Both the position numbers and the translations under genes were made by a program. Shown piece by piece: positions 7,965-17,593 of a stretch of DNA of 64,000 bases. The stretch is from Pararhizobium sp. IMCC3301 (GTDB taxonomy: Bacteria > Pseudomonadota > Alphaproteobacteria > Rhizobiales > GCA-2746425): positions 3,005,001 through 3,069,000 of the forward strand of contig NZ_CP132336.1 in the NCBI RefSeq assembly GCF_030758315.1. The letters are read 5' to 3'. Under the pieces are notes generated by a model, which searched no databases, was not told the DNA's origin, and saw only the letters and a list, made by a program, of their open reading frames with translations. Position 1 is the first letter of the stretch. The number at the start of each line of letters is the position of its first letter.

Positions 7965-9695
7965 TCAGTTGAATAGCCACAGCGCCGACAGGTACTTCCA
8001 GTTGACGAAGTAGTAGAGCACGAAGACCGCAAAGAAGATCGTCACCAGCATGATGGTGCCGGGCAGTTTGAGACTGCGCTCGCTGCCATATTCCGACACC
8101 GCCTGGGCACCGCCATCATGCAGCGGAAAGACCAGCTTGGCTCCCGGCTGATCCAGACGCGGTCCGGCCAGGACCGAGGCGACGATGAGCACCACGAAGA
8201 GCAGCCCGCCGATCGCCGCAAGGATTGCAGCCATGCCGTTGAGACCCATCATAAGATAGGCACCCGGCGCGAATTCGTACGGCATTGCTGCATCCACCAG
8301 CGAGATGTCCCAATGCCTGCGCGGAACTCCCAGCGTGCCTGCACCCATCATGAAGAGCGAAATGCCGCCGGCACCGATGCCGAAAAGATAGGGTTGCCAT
8401 TTCGCCAGCGTCGGCCAGATAATGTCGCGCTGGAACATCATCGGCACGAGGATATAGGTCATCGCCATGAAGGCCAGCGTCGTGCCCGCGACCACAGTGC
8501 CGTGGAAATGGCCCGGCACGTAGATCGTATTGTGCATCAGTACGTTGAGCTGTTCGGTGCCCAGAATTACGCCGGTAATGCCGCCGATGAAGCCGAACAT
8601 GACGAGGCTCATGAACATCCCCGAAAATGCCGGATTGCCCCAGGGCGCCTTGGTCAGCCATTCGAACATGCCGCGGGTATAGCCATTGCGGCGCTGCGCC
8701 GCCTCGACCGCTCCGGGAACGGTCAGGCCGTGGATCATCGAGGCCATAACCGCCAGATACATCATGTAGCTGGTGTTGATGATCTTCCAGGACGAGCTCA
8801 TTCCAGGCTCGGCCAGCAGATGGTGAGCCGACGCGAGTTGCAAAAACAGGATATACATCAGGAAGGCAAAGCGGCTGACTTTCTCGGATAGCGGTTTGGC
8901 CCCGACGACCATCGCCGCGATCGCGTACCAGATCGAGATATGTGCCGCGACGTTGATCTGCTGCGATGAATGGCCCATGCCCCACCACACCAGCTTGTAC
9001 ATCAGCGTATCGATACCCGAGATCAACCCCAGCGACCACAGCCAGGTCGGTATCAGGATGATCGCACCCGACGCCAGCGTGAACACCGCGATGATCGCCG
9101 CCGTAATGGCGCCGAACGTCACCAAAGGCACCGATCCGTCATAGGTCCGCTCGGCTTTGGCCACCACCAGTGTGCCGAAGAACACGAAGACCGCAATCAG
9201 CGCGCCGACCGCGAAGACGATCAGCGACAGGTAGAACCAGTGCTCGGCCATCATCGGCGGATAGGAAGTGAACATCACCGTCGAATCGCCATTCAGCACG
9301 GCATAGTTGGCCATCACCGCGCCCACCAGCATCAGCGCGAACCCCAGCCAGGCCCATCGCGGCGTTGCCAGGCGTGCGCCCAGAAGCACCGCCGAGGCGA
9401 AATAAAGCACCGCGATTTCGAAGAAGATGATCCAGAACAGCAACACGTTGGCACCGTGGCCGGTCAGCACCAGATAGAACCAGTCCGCCGGTAACAACTG
9501 CACCGCCGGCCAGCGCGTCAACGCGACCATCAGGCCGAAAAACCCGCCGATTGCGAGAAACACGACCGCCGCAACGGCATTGGCGCGGATCAGCAATTCG
9601 GCGCTGCGTTCGATGCGGCGGCCGGTGAACGGGCAGGTACGATAGCGCACCGGGGTACTGGTTACTCCGATTATACCTTGATCAATAGTGGTCAT
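7965..9695 (-). CDS. Heme-copper oxidase subunit I homologue lacking the cross-linked tyrosine (candidate NO reductase)
   Basis: A 576-residue, roughly 13-14-helix membrane protein. The six metal-binding histidines of the superfamily are readable: H80 (low-spin heme), H242 (active-site metal), H291 and H292 (active-site metal), H396 and H398 (hemes). Oxygen reductases have H-x3-Y at the active site; here the sequence is GHSSQQ, so the +4 residue is Gln246. Loss of that Tyr is a hallmark of nitric oxide reductases in this superfamily. The overall style is B-family-like, not canonical coxA. The ATG at 9695 is chosen for its ggag ribosome site; the stop overlaps an alternative ctaB start. The NO reductase role is inferred. 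Confidence 0.8.
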   Translation of the reverse strand: MTTIDQGIIGVTSTPVRYRTCPFTGRRIERSAELLIRANAVAAVVFLAIGGFFGLMVALTRWPAVQLLPADWFYLVLTGHGANVLLFWIIFFEIAVLYFASAVLLGARLATPRWAWLGFALMLVGAVMANYAVLNGDSTVMFTSYPPMMAEHWFYLSLIVFAVGALIAVFVFFGTLVVAKAERTYDGSVPLVTFGAITAAIIAVFTLASGAIILIPTWLWSLGLISGIDTLMYKLVWWGMGHSSQQINVAAHISIWYAIAAMVVGAKPLSEKVSRFAFLMYILFLQLASAHHLLAEPGMSSSWKIINTSYMMYLAVMASMIHGLTVPGAVEAAQRRNGYTRGMFEWLTKAPWGNPAFSGMFMSLVMFGFIGGITGVILGTEQLNVLMHNTIYVPGHFHGTVVAGTTLAFMAMTYILVPMMFQRDIIWPTLAKWQPYLFGIGAGGISLFMMGAGTLGVPRRHWDISLVDAAMPYEFAPGAYLMMGLNGMAAILAAIGGLLFVVLIVASVLAGPRLDQPGAKLVFPLHDGGAQAVSEYGSERSLKLPGTIMLVTIFFAVFVLYYFVNWKYLSALWLFN

Positions 9696-9711
9696 GTGCC
9701 TGGTCTCCCGC

Positions 9712-10266
9712 TCATTCGACAACGCGGATGATACCGGTCATCGTATGATGGCCGATGCCGCAATATTCATTGCATATAACGCCGTACTCGCCAGTCTCGG
9801 TCGGGGTCAGCGTCAGGATGTGTTCATAGCCCGGATGTACCGAGATATTGATGTTGACGGGCTGGAGCGAAAAGCCATGCTGCCAGTCGGCCGAGGACAG
9901 ATGGAACCGGTAGCTCTGTCCCTTTTTCAATTCCAGCGCCGGCCACCATTCCCACAACCGCGCCAGCAAGTAGACGTCGCCCCCGGCTGGCGGACTGACT
10001 ACCGGAACGCCGGCGATTTCCACCGGCTCTCCGGCTGCATCGATAAGCTGATATTCCTCAGCAAAGGCCTCGACCTTTTCAACGAATCTTTCGGGACGCA
10101 CGCGATAGGTTTCCGTGGACAGGTTCTGATTGCCGATGAAATGCCAGGCGATCATGAAGAAGAACATGAACAGGCCCCAGAGGAAGGCAATGATGATCCA
10201 TGTCAGTTCAATGCCGTGGATCGGTTCATTCCACCAGAGGCGGTTGCTTGGAGGATCGATGGCCAT
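9712..10266 (-). CDS. Cytochrome oxidase subunit II-like protein with CuA site
   Basis: A 184-residue protein with one N-terminal transmembrane helix (about residues 22-45) and a periplasmic cupredoxin domain. The CuA ligands are intact: H130, then C165-N-E167-Y-C169, H173 and M176. It therefore should accept electrons from a soluble or membrane cytochrome c or cupredoxin and pass them to subunit I. The ATG at 10266 has a gaaagg ribosome site. It sits 16 bases upstream of the subunit I start and 27 bases after the small membrane protein gene. Confidence 0.88.
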   Translation of the reverse strand: MAIDPPSNRLWWNEPIHGIELTWIIIAFLWGLFMFFFMIAWHFIGNQNLSTETYRVRPERFVEKVEAFAEEYQLIDAAGEPVEIAGVPVVSPPAGGDVYLLARLWEWWPALELKKGQSYRFHLSSADWQHGFSLQPVNINISVHPGYEHILTLTPTETGEYGVICNEYCGIGHHTMTGIIRVVE

Positions 10267-10293
10267 GCTGCGACCTTTCGGATTTGTTTGGGA

Positions 10294-10473
10294 TCAGTTG
10301 CCGATGGGAACGGAGGCAATCTCCATCACGCCCCAGATAATGTAGAGTACGGTCGGCATGGTGACGCCGATGAACAAAAGCAGGAAAGGATTGTCCAGAA
10401 CGCGCTGCATAACCGGAATCCGCTCTTCCGGCAGCGGTGGCGCGCCTTGTGCGGTATCGTCGGTATTTTCCAT
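10294..10473 (-). CDS. Small single-helix membrane protein, probable subunit of the oxidase-like complex
   Basis: A 59-residue protein with a polar N-terminal half and one transmembrane helix around residues 30-50. A strong ribosome site (ggaagggg) lies 6 bases before the ATG at 10473. It is the first gene of the operon, followed by subunit II. Small one-helix subunits accompany many B-family heme-copper enzymes, so a structural role is likely. There are no catalytic motifs. Confidence 0.75.
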   Translation of the reverse strand: MENTDDTAQGAPPLPEERIPVMQRVLDNPFLLLFIGVTMPTVLYIIWGVMEIASVPIGN

Positions 10474-10691
10474 CTGGTTCCCCTTCCTCAGTGACACGCA
10501 CCAGATCAAATATCCCTTATGCGAGATGTGCGCATGCCAGGGGCGAATCGATCTGCTGTTATCGGTCCTGTGGAGGGAAATCCGACGGGTTTGCCAGCAG
10601 GCGGGCAAAGCATTTTTGCCATCGCCGCAGCCGGAAATCCGGTACACGGGGCCAATTGCTGAAAAGCTATTTAAAAAAGAATTGTCGCGAT

Positions 10692-10705
10692 ATGATCCAG
10701 ATCAA
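10692..10705. promoter_or_regulatory. FNR/Dnr/NnrR-like palindrome in the mutS-oxidase divergent intergenic region
   Basis: The bases atgatccagatcaa differ from the consensus ttgat-n4-atcaa at only one position. The 368-base gap 10474-10841 separates the minus-strand oxidase-like operon from mutS, and the site lies about 220 bases before the operon's first ATG. CRP/FNR-type regulators of anaerobic or NO-responsive genes bind such sites. Apart from this site I see no gene in the gap. The transcription start is not known. Confidence 0.5.
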
Positions 10706-10841
10706 AGACAAATTTCTGTCATTTCGATTGTCGCTGCGAACGGTCATGATTATGGAAATCGCCTTTGCCAAAACATACACACACGCCTCGCAAAACGCTT
10801 CAAAGATATGAACAAATCCGACAGTCTGCTAGAGAGTAGCG

Positions 10842-13583
10842 ATGCGCACTGACGATTCCACCATAGATGACCGCCCGGCAGATACAGGCTCTGCGGCAAA
10901 AGCTGCGCCGGAAACGGAGCCTGAGCCCAAACTGACGCCAATGATGGCGCAGTTCATCGAAATCAAGGCGGCCAATCCGGGCTCTCTGCTGTTTTATCGC
11001 ATGGGCGATTTCTACGAAATGTTCTTCGACGATGCGGAAGTCGCAAGCCGGGCGCTCGGAATCACATTGACCAAACGCGGCAAGCATCTTGGCGAAGACA
11101 TTCCGATGTGCGGCGTGCCGGTTCACGCCGCTGATGACTATCTGCAGAAACTGATTGCGCAGGGCCATAAAGTGGCCGTGTGCGAACAGATGGAAGATCC
11201 GGCGGAAGCCAGGAAACGCGGCACGAAATCGGTTGTCAGACGCGGTGTGGTGCGTCTTGTCACCCCGGGAACCATCACTGAAGAGCGTTTGCTGGATGCC
11301 GGCCAGAACAGTTTTCTGGCGGCACTGGCGCGCTCCAGATCCAGCGCGTCCGGCTTTGCTCTGGCATGGATTGATTTGTCCACCGGCGCTTTTTTTGTCC
11401 GCCCGCTGGAGTCCATACAGGTCGCGGCGGCTCTGGCGCGGATTGAGCCACGGGAACTGATTCTGTCGGATGCGCTGCTTGATGATCCCGAGATCACCGC
11501 ACTGCTGGACGGCTCTGCCACGACCCGCAGCCCGGTGCCAAAGGTGTTTTTCGACGGCGCCACCGCGGAAAGCCGGCTTTGCCGGTTCTTTGACCTGCAG
11601 ACCCTGGACGGCCATGGCAGCTTTGAACGGGTCGAATTGTCCGCCGCCGCAGCGATTCTGTCTTATGTCGAAAAGACCCAGATCGGCGCCCGTCCGCCTT
11701 TGCTGGTGCCGGTGCGGGAATCGGCAAGCAGCGGCATGTCGATTGACGCGGCAACGCGGGCCAATCTGGAACTGATGCAGACCCTGTCCGGGAAACGTGC
11801 GGGCAGTGTGTTTGATGCCATTGACCGCACCGTCACCGGAGCCGGAGCACGGCTGCTGGCAATGCGCCTCGCATCACCCTCAACCATTGTCGCCACCATC
11901 CAGGCGCGGCAGGATGCGCTGGCCTGGGCGCTGAAAAACCCCGCAGCCCTGTCGGATTTGCGCAAACAGCTGAAACGTCTGCCGGATATGGCCCGCGCCC
12001 TGTCGCGCCTGATGCTGCAGCGCGGTGGTCCGAGAGATCTGGCAGCCATTCGCGACGGGTTGACCGGGGCCCAGGCCCTGTCCGTCGGGTTGCAAGGTGG
12101 CGATGGCCTGATCGAAACCATCCATCAGGCGCTGAAGGCCGCCGGGACCGGCGAACTTGCGGCCCTTGCGGCACAATTGACCGGTGCCCTTGCAGAAGAC
12201 CTGCCGCTGCTAAAGCGCGATGGCGGGTTTGTCCGCAGCGGCTTTGCTGCAGAGCTGGATGAACATCGCGGCCTGCGCGATCAAAGCCGCAAGATCATTG
12301 CCGGTCTGCAAAGCCAGTATGCCGCTGAAACCGGTGTCAAATCCCTCAAAATCCGGCACAATAATGTGCTTGGCTATTTCATTGAAGTGACCGCGCAAAA
12401 TGCCTGTGCATTGCAGCAGGATGGCGACCAGCGCTTTATTCACCGTCAGACCATGGCGAATGCCATGCGCTTTACCACCACCGAATTGAGTGCGCTGCAA
12501 AGCCGCATTGCCGGAGCGGCGGATGCGGCTTTGCAGCTTGAACTTAAACTGTTTGAAGACTTTTTGAGCGAGGTCAGCGCCGCCGCCGCGCCGATCCAGA
12601 TCCTGTCGCAGCATCTTGCGGATTTGGATGTTATCTGCGCATTGGCAATTCTGGCCGATACGCAGAATTACTGCCGCCCGGAGGTCGATGAAAGTCTGGC
12701 CTTTGCCATTGAAGGCGGGCGTCATCCGGTTGTGGAACAGGCGCTGCGCCGGGATGGCAGTGTATTTGTAGCCAATGATTGTGATCTGACCGGCCAATCC
12801 GCCGGCCAGATCTGGCTGCTCACCGGTCCCAATATGGCGGGCAAATCCACCTTTTTGCGGCAGAACGCGCTGATTGCCATTCTCGCTCAGATCGGCAGTT
12901 ATGTGCCGGCGGCCAAGGCCCATATCGGTATTGTCGATGCGCTTTACAGCCGCGTCGGTGCCTCTGATGATCTGGCGCGCGGGCGCTCGACCTTTATGGT
13001 CGAAATGGTGGAAACCGCAGCGATTCTCAATCAGGCCGGGCCGCGCGCACTGGTTATTCTCGATGAGATCGGCCGTGGTACGGCGACCTATGACGGGTTG
13101 GCGATTGCCTGGTCGGCGGTCGAACATCTTCACGCCATCAACGGCTCGCGGGCGCTGTTTGCCACCCATTATCATGAGCTGACCGCACTGGCGCAGACCC
13201 TGGAGCGGCTGTCCAATGCCACGGTGCGCGTCAAGGAATGGCAGGGCAATGTGGTGTTTCTGCATGAAATCGTTCCCGGCGCTGCCACCAGTTCCTATGG
13301 CATTCAGGTGGCAAAACTGGCCGGCCTGCCGGAGGCCGCGCTGGCCCGGGCACGCGATGTGCTGCAGCAGCTTGAAGCACAGGAGCGCGAGCGCTCCAAA
13401 ACCACACTTATCGATGATCTGCCGCTGTTTTCCGTCTCGCCGCAGCACTGGCCGTCCAAAGCCATGGCGGCGCGCGATGAGCAGGCGCTGACCGCCCTTG
13501 ACGCTGCTGATCCGGATGATCTGACGCCGCGTGAGGCGCTTGAGGCGCTGTATCAGTTGAAAAAGCTGAGGCAGAGCCAGTGA
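10842..13583 (+). CDS. mutS: DNA mismatch repair protein MutS
   Basis: A 913-residue protein that recognises mismatches and small loops and recruits MutL. The mismatch-binding N-terminal domain carries the G-D-F-Y-E-M-F motif with the Phe that stacks on the mismatch. Walker A is [10 protein letters not shown], and a Walker B/ABC segment ([10 protein letters not shown]) follows. Length is slightly above the usual 850-910 because of an N-terminal extension of about 30 residues. Its stop overlaps the GTG start of the downstream moeB-like gene by 4 bases. Confidence 0.97.
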   Translation: MRTDDSTIDDRPADTGSAAKAAPETEPEPKLTPMMAQFIEIKAANPGSLLFYRMGDFYEMFFDDAEVASRALGITLTKRGKHLGEDIPMCGVPVHAADDYLQKLIAQGHKVAVCEQMEDPAEARKRGTKSVVRRGVVRLVTPGTITEERLLDAGQNSFLAALARSRSSASGFALAWIDLSTGAFFVRPLESIQVAAALARIEPRELILSDALLDDPEITALLDGSATTRSPVPKVFFDGATAESRLCRFFDLQTLDGHGSFERVELSAAAAILSYVEKTQIGARPPLLVPVRESASSGMSIDAATRANLELMQTLSGKRAGSVFDAIDRTVTGAGARLLAMRLASPSTIVATIQARQDALAWALKNPAALSDLRKQLKRLPDMARALSRLMLQRGGPRDLAAIRDGLTGAQALSVGLQGGDGLIETIHQALKAAGTGELAALAAQLTGALAEDLPLLKRDGGFVRSGFAAELDEHRGLRDQSRKIIAGLQSQYAAETGVKSLKIRHNNVLGYFIEVTAQNACALQQDGDQRFIHRQTMANAMRFTTTELSALQSRIAGAADAALQLELKLFEDFLSEVSAAAAPIQILSQHLADLDVICALAILADTQNYCRPEVDESLAFAIEGGRHPVVEQALRRDGSVFVANDCDLTGQSAGQIWLLTGPNMAGKSTFLRQNALIAILAQIGSYVPAAKAHIGIVDALYSRVGASDDLARGRSTFMVEMVETAAILNQAGPRALVILDEIGRGTATYDGLAIAWSAVEHLHAINGSRALFATHYHELTALAQTLERLSNATVRVKEWQGNVVFLHEIVPGAATSSYGIQVAKLAGLPEAALARARDVLQQLEAQERERSKTTLIDDLPLFSVSPQHWPSKAMAARDEQALTALDAADPDDLTPREALEALYQLKKLRQSQ

Positions 13584-14338
13584 CGTCCGCGCCATTATCC
13601 CCAGCCGAACTGGAGCGCTATGCCCGCCATCTGGTGCTGCCGGACATCGGCGGTCCGGGGCAGCAGAAGCTGAAGGCGGCACGGGTTCTGGTGGTCGGGG
13701 CAGGCGGCCTTGGCGCGCCGGTGTTGATGTATCTGGCGGCTGCCGGCATCGGTCATCTCGGCCTGGTCGATGATGATCATGTCAGCCTGTCAAACCTGCA
13801 GCGCCAGATTATCCACACCACCGCAAATGTCGGCATCGCCAAGGTGGAGAGCGCGGCCGCGCTGTTGACGGCGATCAACCCGCATCCGGTGCTGGAATGC
13901 CACAATACGCGGCTTGATCAAAGCAATGCCGCAGAGCTGATTGCCGATTGTGATGTGGTTGTCGATGGCAGCGATAATTTCGCCACCCGCTTTCTGGTGG
14001 CCGACACCTGCGAGCAGTTGCAAAAAACCCTGGTGACCGGCGCGGTCAACCGCTTTGACGGTTCGATCACAACCCTGCAGCCCTTCCTCGCCGGCAAGGA
14101 CGGCACCCCCAATCCGCGCTACCGCGACCTGTTTCCCGAACCCCCTGACGAGCGCACCGTGCTGACCTGCGAGGAAGCCGGCATCATGGGCGCGCTCACT
14201 GGCGTCATCGGCTCACTGCAGGCGCTGGAAGTGATCAAGGCAATCACCGGCACCGGACAGCTGCTGGTCGGCCGCCACCTGTTGTTTGATGCCAGCTCGA
14301 TGCTGTTTTATCCGGTGAAATACGCCCGCAGCGACTGA
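13580..14338 (+). CDS. moeB: MoeB/ThiF/HesA-family adenylyltransferase (E1-like)
   Basis: A 252-residue E1-like enzyme that adenylates the C-terminal glycine of a ubiquitin-like sulfur carrier (MoaD or ThiS type). The nucleotide-binding GAGGLGAP motif, the SNLQRQ segment and the D-G-S-D-N-F region are clear. The usual zinc C-x-x-C pairs of E. coli MoeB are absent, and one conserved Cys remains in the TCEEAG segment. The GTG start overlaps the mutS stop. Assignment to molybdenum cofactor rather than thiamine synthesis is by length and style only. A molybdoenzyme is encoded near 54-57 kb. Confidence 0.85.
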   Translation: MTSAPLSPAELERYARHLVLPDIGGPGQQKLKAARVLVVGAGGLGAPVLMYLAAAGIGHLGLVDDDHVSLSNLQRQIIHTTANVGIAKVESAAALLTAINPHPVLECHNTRLDQSNAAELIADCDVVVDGSDNFATRFLVADTCEQLQKTLVTGAVNRFDGSITTLQPFLAGKDGTPNPRYRDLFPEPPDERTVLTCEEAGIMGALTGVIGSLQALEVIKAITGTGQLLVGRHLLFDASSMLFYPVKYARSD

Positions 14339-14356
14339 AGCGTCACATCCAGCCGC

Positions 14357-15721
14357 CTAAACCATCGAGCCAATGTCTGATGCAAAGCTTGGATAGGCAA
14401 AGATCATGGCCTTGATCTTGTTGGCTGTCAGCCCCGCACCCATTGCCATGGCGAACAGATTGATCTGTTCTTCCGCGCCGGGGCCGATCAGATGCGCGCC
14501 CAGAATCAGGCCGGTTTTCTGTTCCACCAGAACTTTGAATGCCGTTCGTTTGGCGCCGACCCGCATCGATGAATACCAATCAGCGGTCTTTTCGAAATGG
14601 ACATCGAAAGCCAGCCCCTTTTCGGTGGCATCAGCTTCCGATAAGCCGACCGTAGCCAGTTGCGGCAAGGTGAACACGACACTCGGGATTGGCGGATAAA
14701 CCACCGCCCTTGTGTCCTTGCCCGCGAGCAGATTTTTACCGGCTATGCGTCCCTCATTCGCCGAGACCGGCGTCAGGTTAGGGCCGCTATCGGCACAGTC
14801 ACCGGCCGCGAAAATATTCGAATTGGTGGTTCGCATATAGTCGCTGACCTTGATACCGCGCCGGCCGAATTCCACACCTGCTGCAGCCAGGTTCAAATGG
14901 TCGATATTCGGCACGCGGCCTGTGCCGTGCACCACGAGATCACAACTCACCTGCTCCGTCCCGGCAGTTGTTTCGAATGTGACCAGGAAGGCTTCCCCAG
15001 ACCGCTCGACCTTTAGCACCCTGGCCTCTGTCCGCAAGCTGATCCCCATCTCGTTGGTCGCCTCGACCAGAAGGCCCACCAGATCCGGATCAAAATTACC
15101 CAGCGGGCGCTTCATCATTTCCAGCACCGTAACCTCACTGGCACCGGCCCTTGCCGCGATATGCGCAAACTCCATGGCGATAAAACCGCCACCGACAAAG
15201 GCTATCCGCTCCGGCCGGTCTGGAAGGTTCAGAAAGTCCGTACTTGTGATCAGGAGCTCTTCGCCGGGAATCTTCAGCGTCATGGGACGCGCGCCGGTGG
15301 CGATGTGAAAATGCTTGGCCCGCAGGGTTTCTCCATTCAGCTCAATGCTGTCCGGGCCAGTAAATCGCGCCTCGCCATGCAGGGTTGTAACGCCAGCCTT
15401 GCTCAGCCCTGCCTCGATGCGCGGCGGCATGGCATCGGTGAATGTGCGCTTGAAAGCGATCATGTCGGGCCAGTTGACCGCCGGCTGTGCCTCAAATCCC
15501 TTGCCATCCATGTTATCGGCCCAATCGACAGCTTCGGTGACAGCAACCAGCATCTTCTTGGGATCGCAGCCCCGCAGAGCACAGGTGCCGCCATAAGGCA
15601 GACAGTCCACGCTGGCTACATTCCAACCTTCGGCTGCCGCCATCCGGGCGACACCGTTTCCGCCGGTTCCAGCGCCGATCACAATCAGATCATAGGTTTT
15701 TTCTTTATTTGACGATGTCAT
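14357..15721 (-). CDS. MerA-like flavin disulfide reductase with atypical C-terminus
   Basis: A 454-residue class I pyridine nucleotide-disulfide oxidoreductase. The FAD motif (GAGTGGNG) and a redox-active pair C-x4-C (CALRGC) are present. The usual C-terminal H-P-x3-E catalytic dyad of glutathione and lipoamide reductases is replaced by YPSFASD, so His and Glu are missing. MerA enzymes also lack this His (they use Tyr), but this protein does not end in the paired cysteines of MerA. It lies 8 bases after merA and is probably in the mer operon. The substrate is unknown; a mercury- or thiol-related reductase is the best guess. Confidence 0.8.
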   Translation of the reverse strand: MTSSNKEKTYDLIVIGAGTGGNGVARMAAAEGWNVASVDCLPYGGTCALRGCDPKKMLVAVTEAVDWADNMDGKGFEAQPAVNWPDMIAFKRTFTDAMPPRIEAGLSKAGVTTLHGEARFTGPDSIELNGETLRAKHFHIATGARPMTLKIPGEELLITSTDFLNLPDRPERIAFVGGGFIAMEFAHIAARAGASEVTVLEMMKRPLGNFDPDLVGLLVEATNEMGISLRTEARVLKVERSGEAFLVTFETTAGTEQVSCDLVVHGTGRVPNIDHLNLAAAGVEFGRRGIKVSDYMRTTNSNIFAAGDCADSGPNLTPVSANEGRIAGKNLLAGKDTRAVVYPPIPSVVFTLPQLATVGLSEADATEKGLAFDVHFEKTADWYSSMRVGAKRTAFKVLVEQKTGLILGAHLIGPGAEEQINLFAMAMGAGLTANKIKAMIFAYPSFASDIGSMV

Positions 15722-15729
15722 ACATTTTC

Positions 15730-17157
15730 CTATCCGGCGCAGCAGCTCAGTTTGGCGACGTCCATATCAAAGGTTTGCGCTGCCAGTTTCAACCCTTCGA
15801 CGGTGGTCAGATAAGGCATGATGGTCTGGCCAAGTGCCTTGGTCGTCATACCGAATGACAGGGCCATCGCCAGCGTCTGAATGGTGTCAGAGCCTTCGGG
15901 TGCGATAATCTGGCCGCCGAGCAGCAGATCAGATTTGGCGTCGGCCACCAGTTTGATCAGCCCGCGCGTGTCGCGTGCGGCGAGCGCCCGTGGCACATTG
16001 TCCAATGTCAGTACCGAAGTTTTCACTTCATGGCCCGCGGCTCGCGCTTCAGCCTCGGACAATCCGACCCCGGCCACTTGCGAGTCGGTAAACACCACCC
16101 AGGGCATAGTAGCATTGTCATAGCGATTGGTTTCGCCCAACACAGCGTTGCGCGATGCCAGCTTGGCCCCGTAAGCAGCCATGTAGACGAACTGATCGCG
16201 ATCGGTCACATCACCGGCGGCATAGACACCTGGCCGCGACGTCTGCATGTCATCATCAATGATGATGGCGCCGCGCTGATCCAGTTCAATGCCCATCTCT
16301 TCCAGGCCCATACCATCAGTATTGGCGCGCCGGCCAGCGGTCACCACCAGCTTTTCAGCGTTCAATTCCAAAGGTTTGCCGTCCTTTTTGACGCGGAGCG
16401 TGATGCCATCGGCATCCTCACTGACTACGTCATAGCTGACGCCGCAATGTATCTCGATGCCTTCAGCGCGAAATATCTCAGTCAGCGCATCTGAAACTTC
16501 GGGTTCAGCGCCGGGCAGGAGCCGTGAGCGGCACACTACAGTCACTTCGACGCCCATCCGGCGCATCATTTGGGCAAGTTCCGCGCCGATATAACCGCCG
16601 CCAATAAAGATCAGGCTCCTGGGCTTTTCCTTCAACTCAAGCAGACTGGTGCTGTCCAGCGTGGGCACCTGTTCGATGCCCTTGATCGGCGGCAGGGTGG
16701 GACGCCCGCCCGTTGCAATGATGATCTTCGGCGCCTTGATGACACGACTGCCGATTTTAACACCGCCTTCAACCAGTTGTGCGGCGCCCTCGTCGAAGTA
16801 GTCGACAAGCTCGTAAGACGGCAGCAGATCGGCATATTTCTTTTGCCGCAGAGTTTGCACCAGCTCATCCTTGGCAGCAACAAGCGCCGCCCAGTCATGG
16901 AGCTTTGCCTGACCGCTCACACCGGGAAAGCGCGATGCCGCATGTGCGGCATGGATAGCCTCACCGGCCCGGATCATCGCCTTGGACGGCACACATCCAA
17001 CGTTGACGCAGGTGCCGCCAATGGTGCCGTGACCAATCAGAGCCACGCGCTTGCCTGCATCGGCGGCCGTGATCGAGGCCGAAAACCCGGCCGATCCCGC
17101 GCCGACCACGATCAGATCGTAAAGGCTGATTTTCGGCGTTCCGCTGGCGTCATTCAT
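15730..17157 (-). CDS. merA: Mercuric reductase MerA (without N-terminal HMA domain)
   Basis: A 475-residue cytoplasmic flavoenzyme that reduces Hg(II) to volatile Hg(0) with NADPH. The FAD motif GAGSAGFS, active-site pair GGTCVNVGC and the C-terminal vicinal cysteines (SCCAG end) are all present. There is no N-terminal NmerA metal-binding domain, as in many shorter MerA forms. The Tyr of the MerA C-terminal region appears in the MPYLTTVEG segment. The ATG at 17157 is chosen over an upstream TTG because gaaagg precedes it. It lies downstream of merT-merP-merF. Confidence 0.93.
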   Translation of the reverse strand: MNDASGTPKISLYDLIVVGAGSAGFSASITAADAGKRVALIGHGTIGGTCVNVGCVPSKAMIRAGEAIHAAHAASRFPGVSGQAKLHDWAALVAAKDELVQTLRQKKYADLLPSYELVDYFDEGAAQLVEGGVKIGSRVIKAPKIIIATGGRPTLPPIKGIEQVPTLDSTSLLELKEKPRSLIFIGGGYIGAELAQMMRRMGVEVTVVCRSRLLPGAEPEVSDALTEIFRAEGIEIHCGVSYDVVSEDADGITLRVKKDGKPLELNAEKLVVTAGRRANTDGMGLEEMGIELDQRGAIIIDDDMQTSRPGVYAAGDVTDRDQFVYMAAYGAKLASRNAVLGETNRYDNATMPWVVFTDSQVAGVGLSEAEARAAGHEVKTSVLTLDNVPRALAARDTRGLIKLVADAKSDLLLGGQIIAPEGSDTIQTLAMALSFGMTTKALGQTIMPYLTTVEGLKLAAQTFDMDVAKLSCCAG

Positions 17158-17181
17158 GTCTGTGCCTTTCAATGCATTTCA

Positions 17182-17571
17182 TCAAATATGTTTGGAAGTG
17201 ACCTGTGCGGCTGCGGTTGCCCGCGACCGCCGCAGCCAGAGCGCATAAACCACCACTGCCAGCGCCGCCGCGACCGAGAGGCGCAAGGCAAAGCGAAATT
17301 CAAGCCAGAACAGCAGTGCCGACAACACCACAACAGCCACGATAATCAGGGTTTTCGGACTGCGCCCCGGCTTGCCAGTTTGCAGCCACAGCGCTTGTGC
17401 AACCACGCCGAGTGAGGCAAACAGCAACGGGAACAGCACATAGTCGAGCCATCCGACAAGGGCTGACAGTCCGGCCCCTGCCACCAGCAGCACCAGAAGT
17501 GGCGTGAAACAGCAAATTGCAGCAATGACAGCGCCGGTCAGGCCGCTGCGCAGGAGAGTTCTGTCATTCAT
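17182..17571 (-). CDS. merF: MerF-like mercury transporter, extended form
   Basis: A 129-residue inner-membrane protein. The N-terminal ~60 residues match MerF: a first helix with a vicinal Cys pair (AICCFTP) and a second helix (LDYVLFPLL). MerF itself is about 80 residues; here two further hydrophobic helices follow, so the protein is longer. It moves Hg(II) inward to MerA. The start at 17571 has an aagga ribosome site. It lies between merP and merA. Confidence 0.8.
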   Translation of the reverse strand: MNDRTLLRSGLTGAVIAAICCFTPLLVLLVAGAGLSALVGWLDYVLFPLLFASLGVVAQALWLQTGKPGRSPKTLIIVAVVVLSALLFWLEFRFALRLSVAAALAVVVYALWLRRSRATAAAQVTSKHI

Positions 17572-17593
17572 TGTGGGTCCTTGATCTGTCGCG

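Noticed and set aside
7965-10266. Ordinary aa3-type cytochrome c oxidase coxAB
   Set aside because: The H-x3-Y active-site motif is absent, the sequence is B-family-like, and coxC is not present.
12210-13682. A 490-codon minus-strand open frame opposite mutS
   Set aside because: Shadow frame of mutS and the moeB-like gene; no ribosome site or family features.
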